Source of the DNA: Firmicutes bacterium TM09-10
Lineage (GTDB): Bacteria > Bacillota > Clostridia > Lachnospirales > Lachnospiraceae
Assembly: GCA_003481005.1 (NCBI GenBank)
Contig: QUKC01000034.1
Coordinates: 1 to 14,934, forward strand
DNA: 14,934 nt
Reading direction: 5' to 3'
Position 1 is the stretch's first letter. Every line of letters starts with the position of its first letter. Below, piece by piece: positions 14,828-14,934 of this stretch. The translations under genes and the position numbers were made by a program. The notes under the pieces were generated by a model, which was not told the origin of the DNA, did not search any database, and worked only from the letters and a program-made list of their open reading frames with translations.

Positions 14828-14868
14828 GTAAGATTTACCTTCAAAAGATCAGAACTAACAGCATTTTT
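14828..14868 (-). repeat. Right copy of the 41-bp perfect inverted repeat
   Basis: It is the exact reverse complement of bases 1-41 and ends at the base where window position 1 begins. It lies about 118 bp upstream of the maturase start and upstream of the promoter. Read on the minus strand it points into the RiPP operon. One frame stays open across it on the minus strand (AVSSDLLKVNLT, the same residues as the left copy), which may be chance or a trace of a duplicated gene end. Confidence 0.9.
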
Positions 14869-14899
14869 ATGTAATACAACGATGAATATACTTTTTTAC

Positions 14900-14920
14900 A
14901 TGGTTATACTAATGGTTATA
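14900..14920. repeat. Two 9-bp direct repeats
   Basis: ATGGTTATA occurs at 14900-14908 and 14912-14920, with 3 bases between (12-base period). They lie about 190-210 bp upstream of the maturase start, outside the 41-bp repeat. They could be a regulator site, but the region is AT-rich and the period is not one helical turn, so support is weak. Confidence 0.3.
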
Positions 14921-14934
14921 TTTTTTCCATCCTT

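Noticed and set aside
1..14934. CRISPR arrays, tRNA or rRNA genes, riboswitches
   Set aside because: No regularly spaced repeats, tRNA-like cloverleaf or rRNA sequence was seen on either strand.

Overview
The window is AT-rich, and every intact gene lies on the minus strand. Gene style points to a gut-type low-GC Firmicute of the Clostridia, most likely Lachnospiraceae: Shine-Dalgarno sites like GGAGG, a BceAB-type exporter, GHKL/LytTR regulators, IS66 and IS1182-type elements, and a SPASM radical SAM peptide maturase. That placement is inference from gene families, not from a marker gene.

Read right to left, in the direction of transcription, the first block (14710 to 9828) is a compact RiPP (ribosomally made, modified peptide) cluster. 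It encodes a radical SAM/SPASM maturase, a 62-residue Cys-rich precursor with CxC and CxCxC clusters, an ABC exporter with no C39 peptidase domain, and an M16-type zinc peptidase whose start overlaps the exporter stop. A hairpin terminator sits between precursor and exporter. The likely sequence of events is: precursor made, cysteines linked by thioethers through the maturase, peptide exported, leader removed by the M16 enzyme (before or after export).

The second block (7805 to 2343) looks like sensing plus self-protection. A LytTR response regulator and an AgrC-like GHKL histidine kinase are read from a good promoter at 7858-7886 and end at a terminator at 5929-5992. Next come a DUF1624/HGSNAT-like membrane acyltransferase and a BceA/BceB-type peptide-resistance exporter. 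The plausible reading is that the sensor pair detects the peptide (or cell-wall stress) and the BceAB-like pump, perhaps with the acyltransferase, protects the producer.

Mobile DNA separates and brackets these blocks. A decayed IS1182-type element (7962-9768) sits between the biosynthetic and sensing/immunity blocks; it has two nonsense codons, a frameshift and a MITE inserted at CTAG. A 97% identical second MITE copy (2138-2294) lies just past the end of bceB, so the sensing/immunity block has a MITE copy on each side. Next to it is a 103-bp near-perfect hairpin element. An IS66-family element with a truncated tnpC and a perfect 8-bp target duplication occupies 183-2003. A 41-bp perfect inverted repeat lies at the two extremes of the window (1-41 and 14828-14868), with both copies reading inward.
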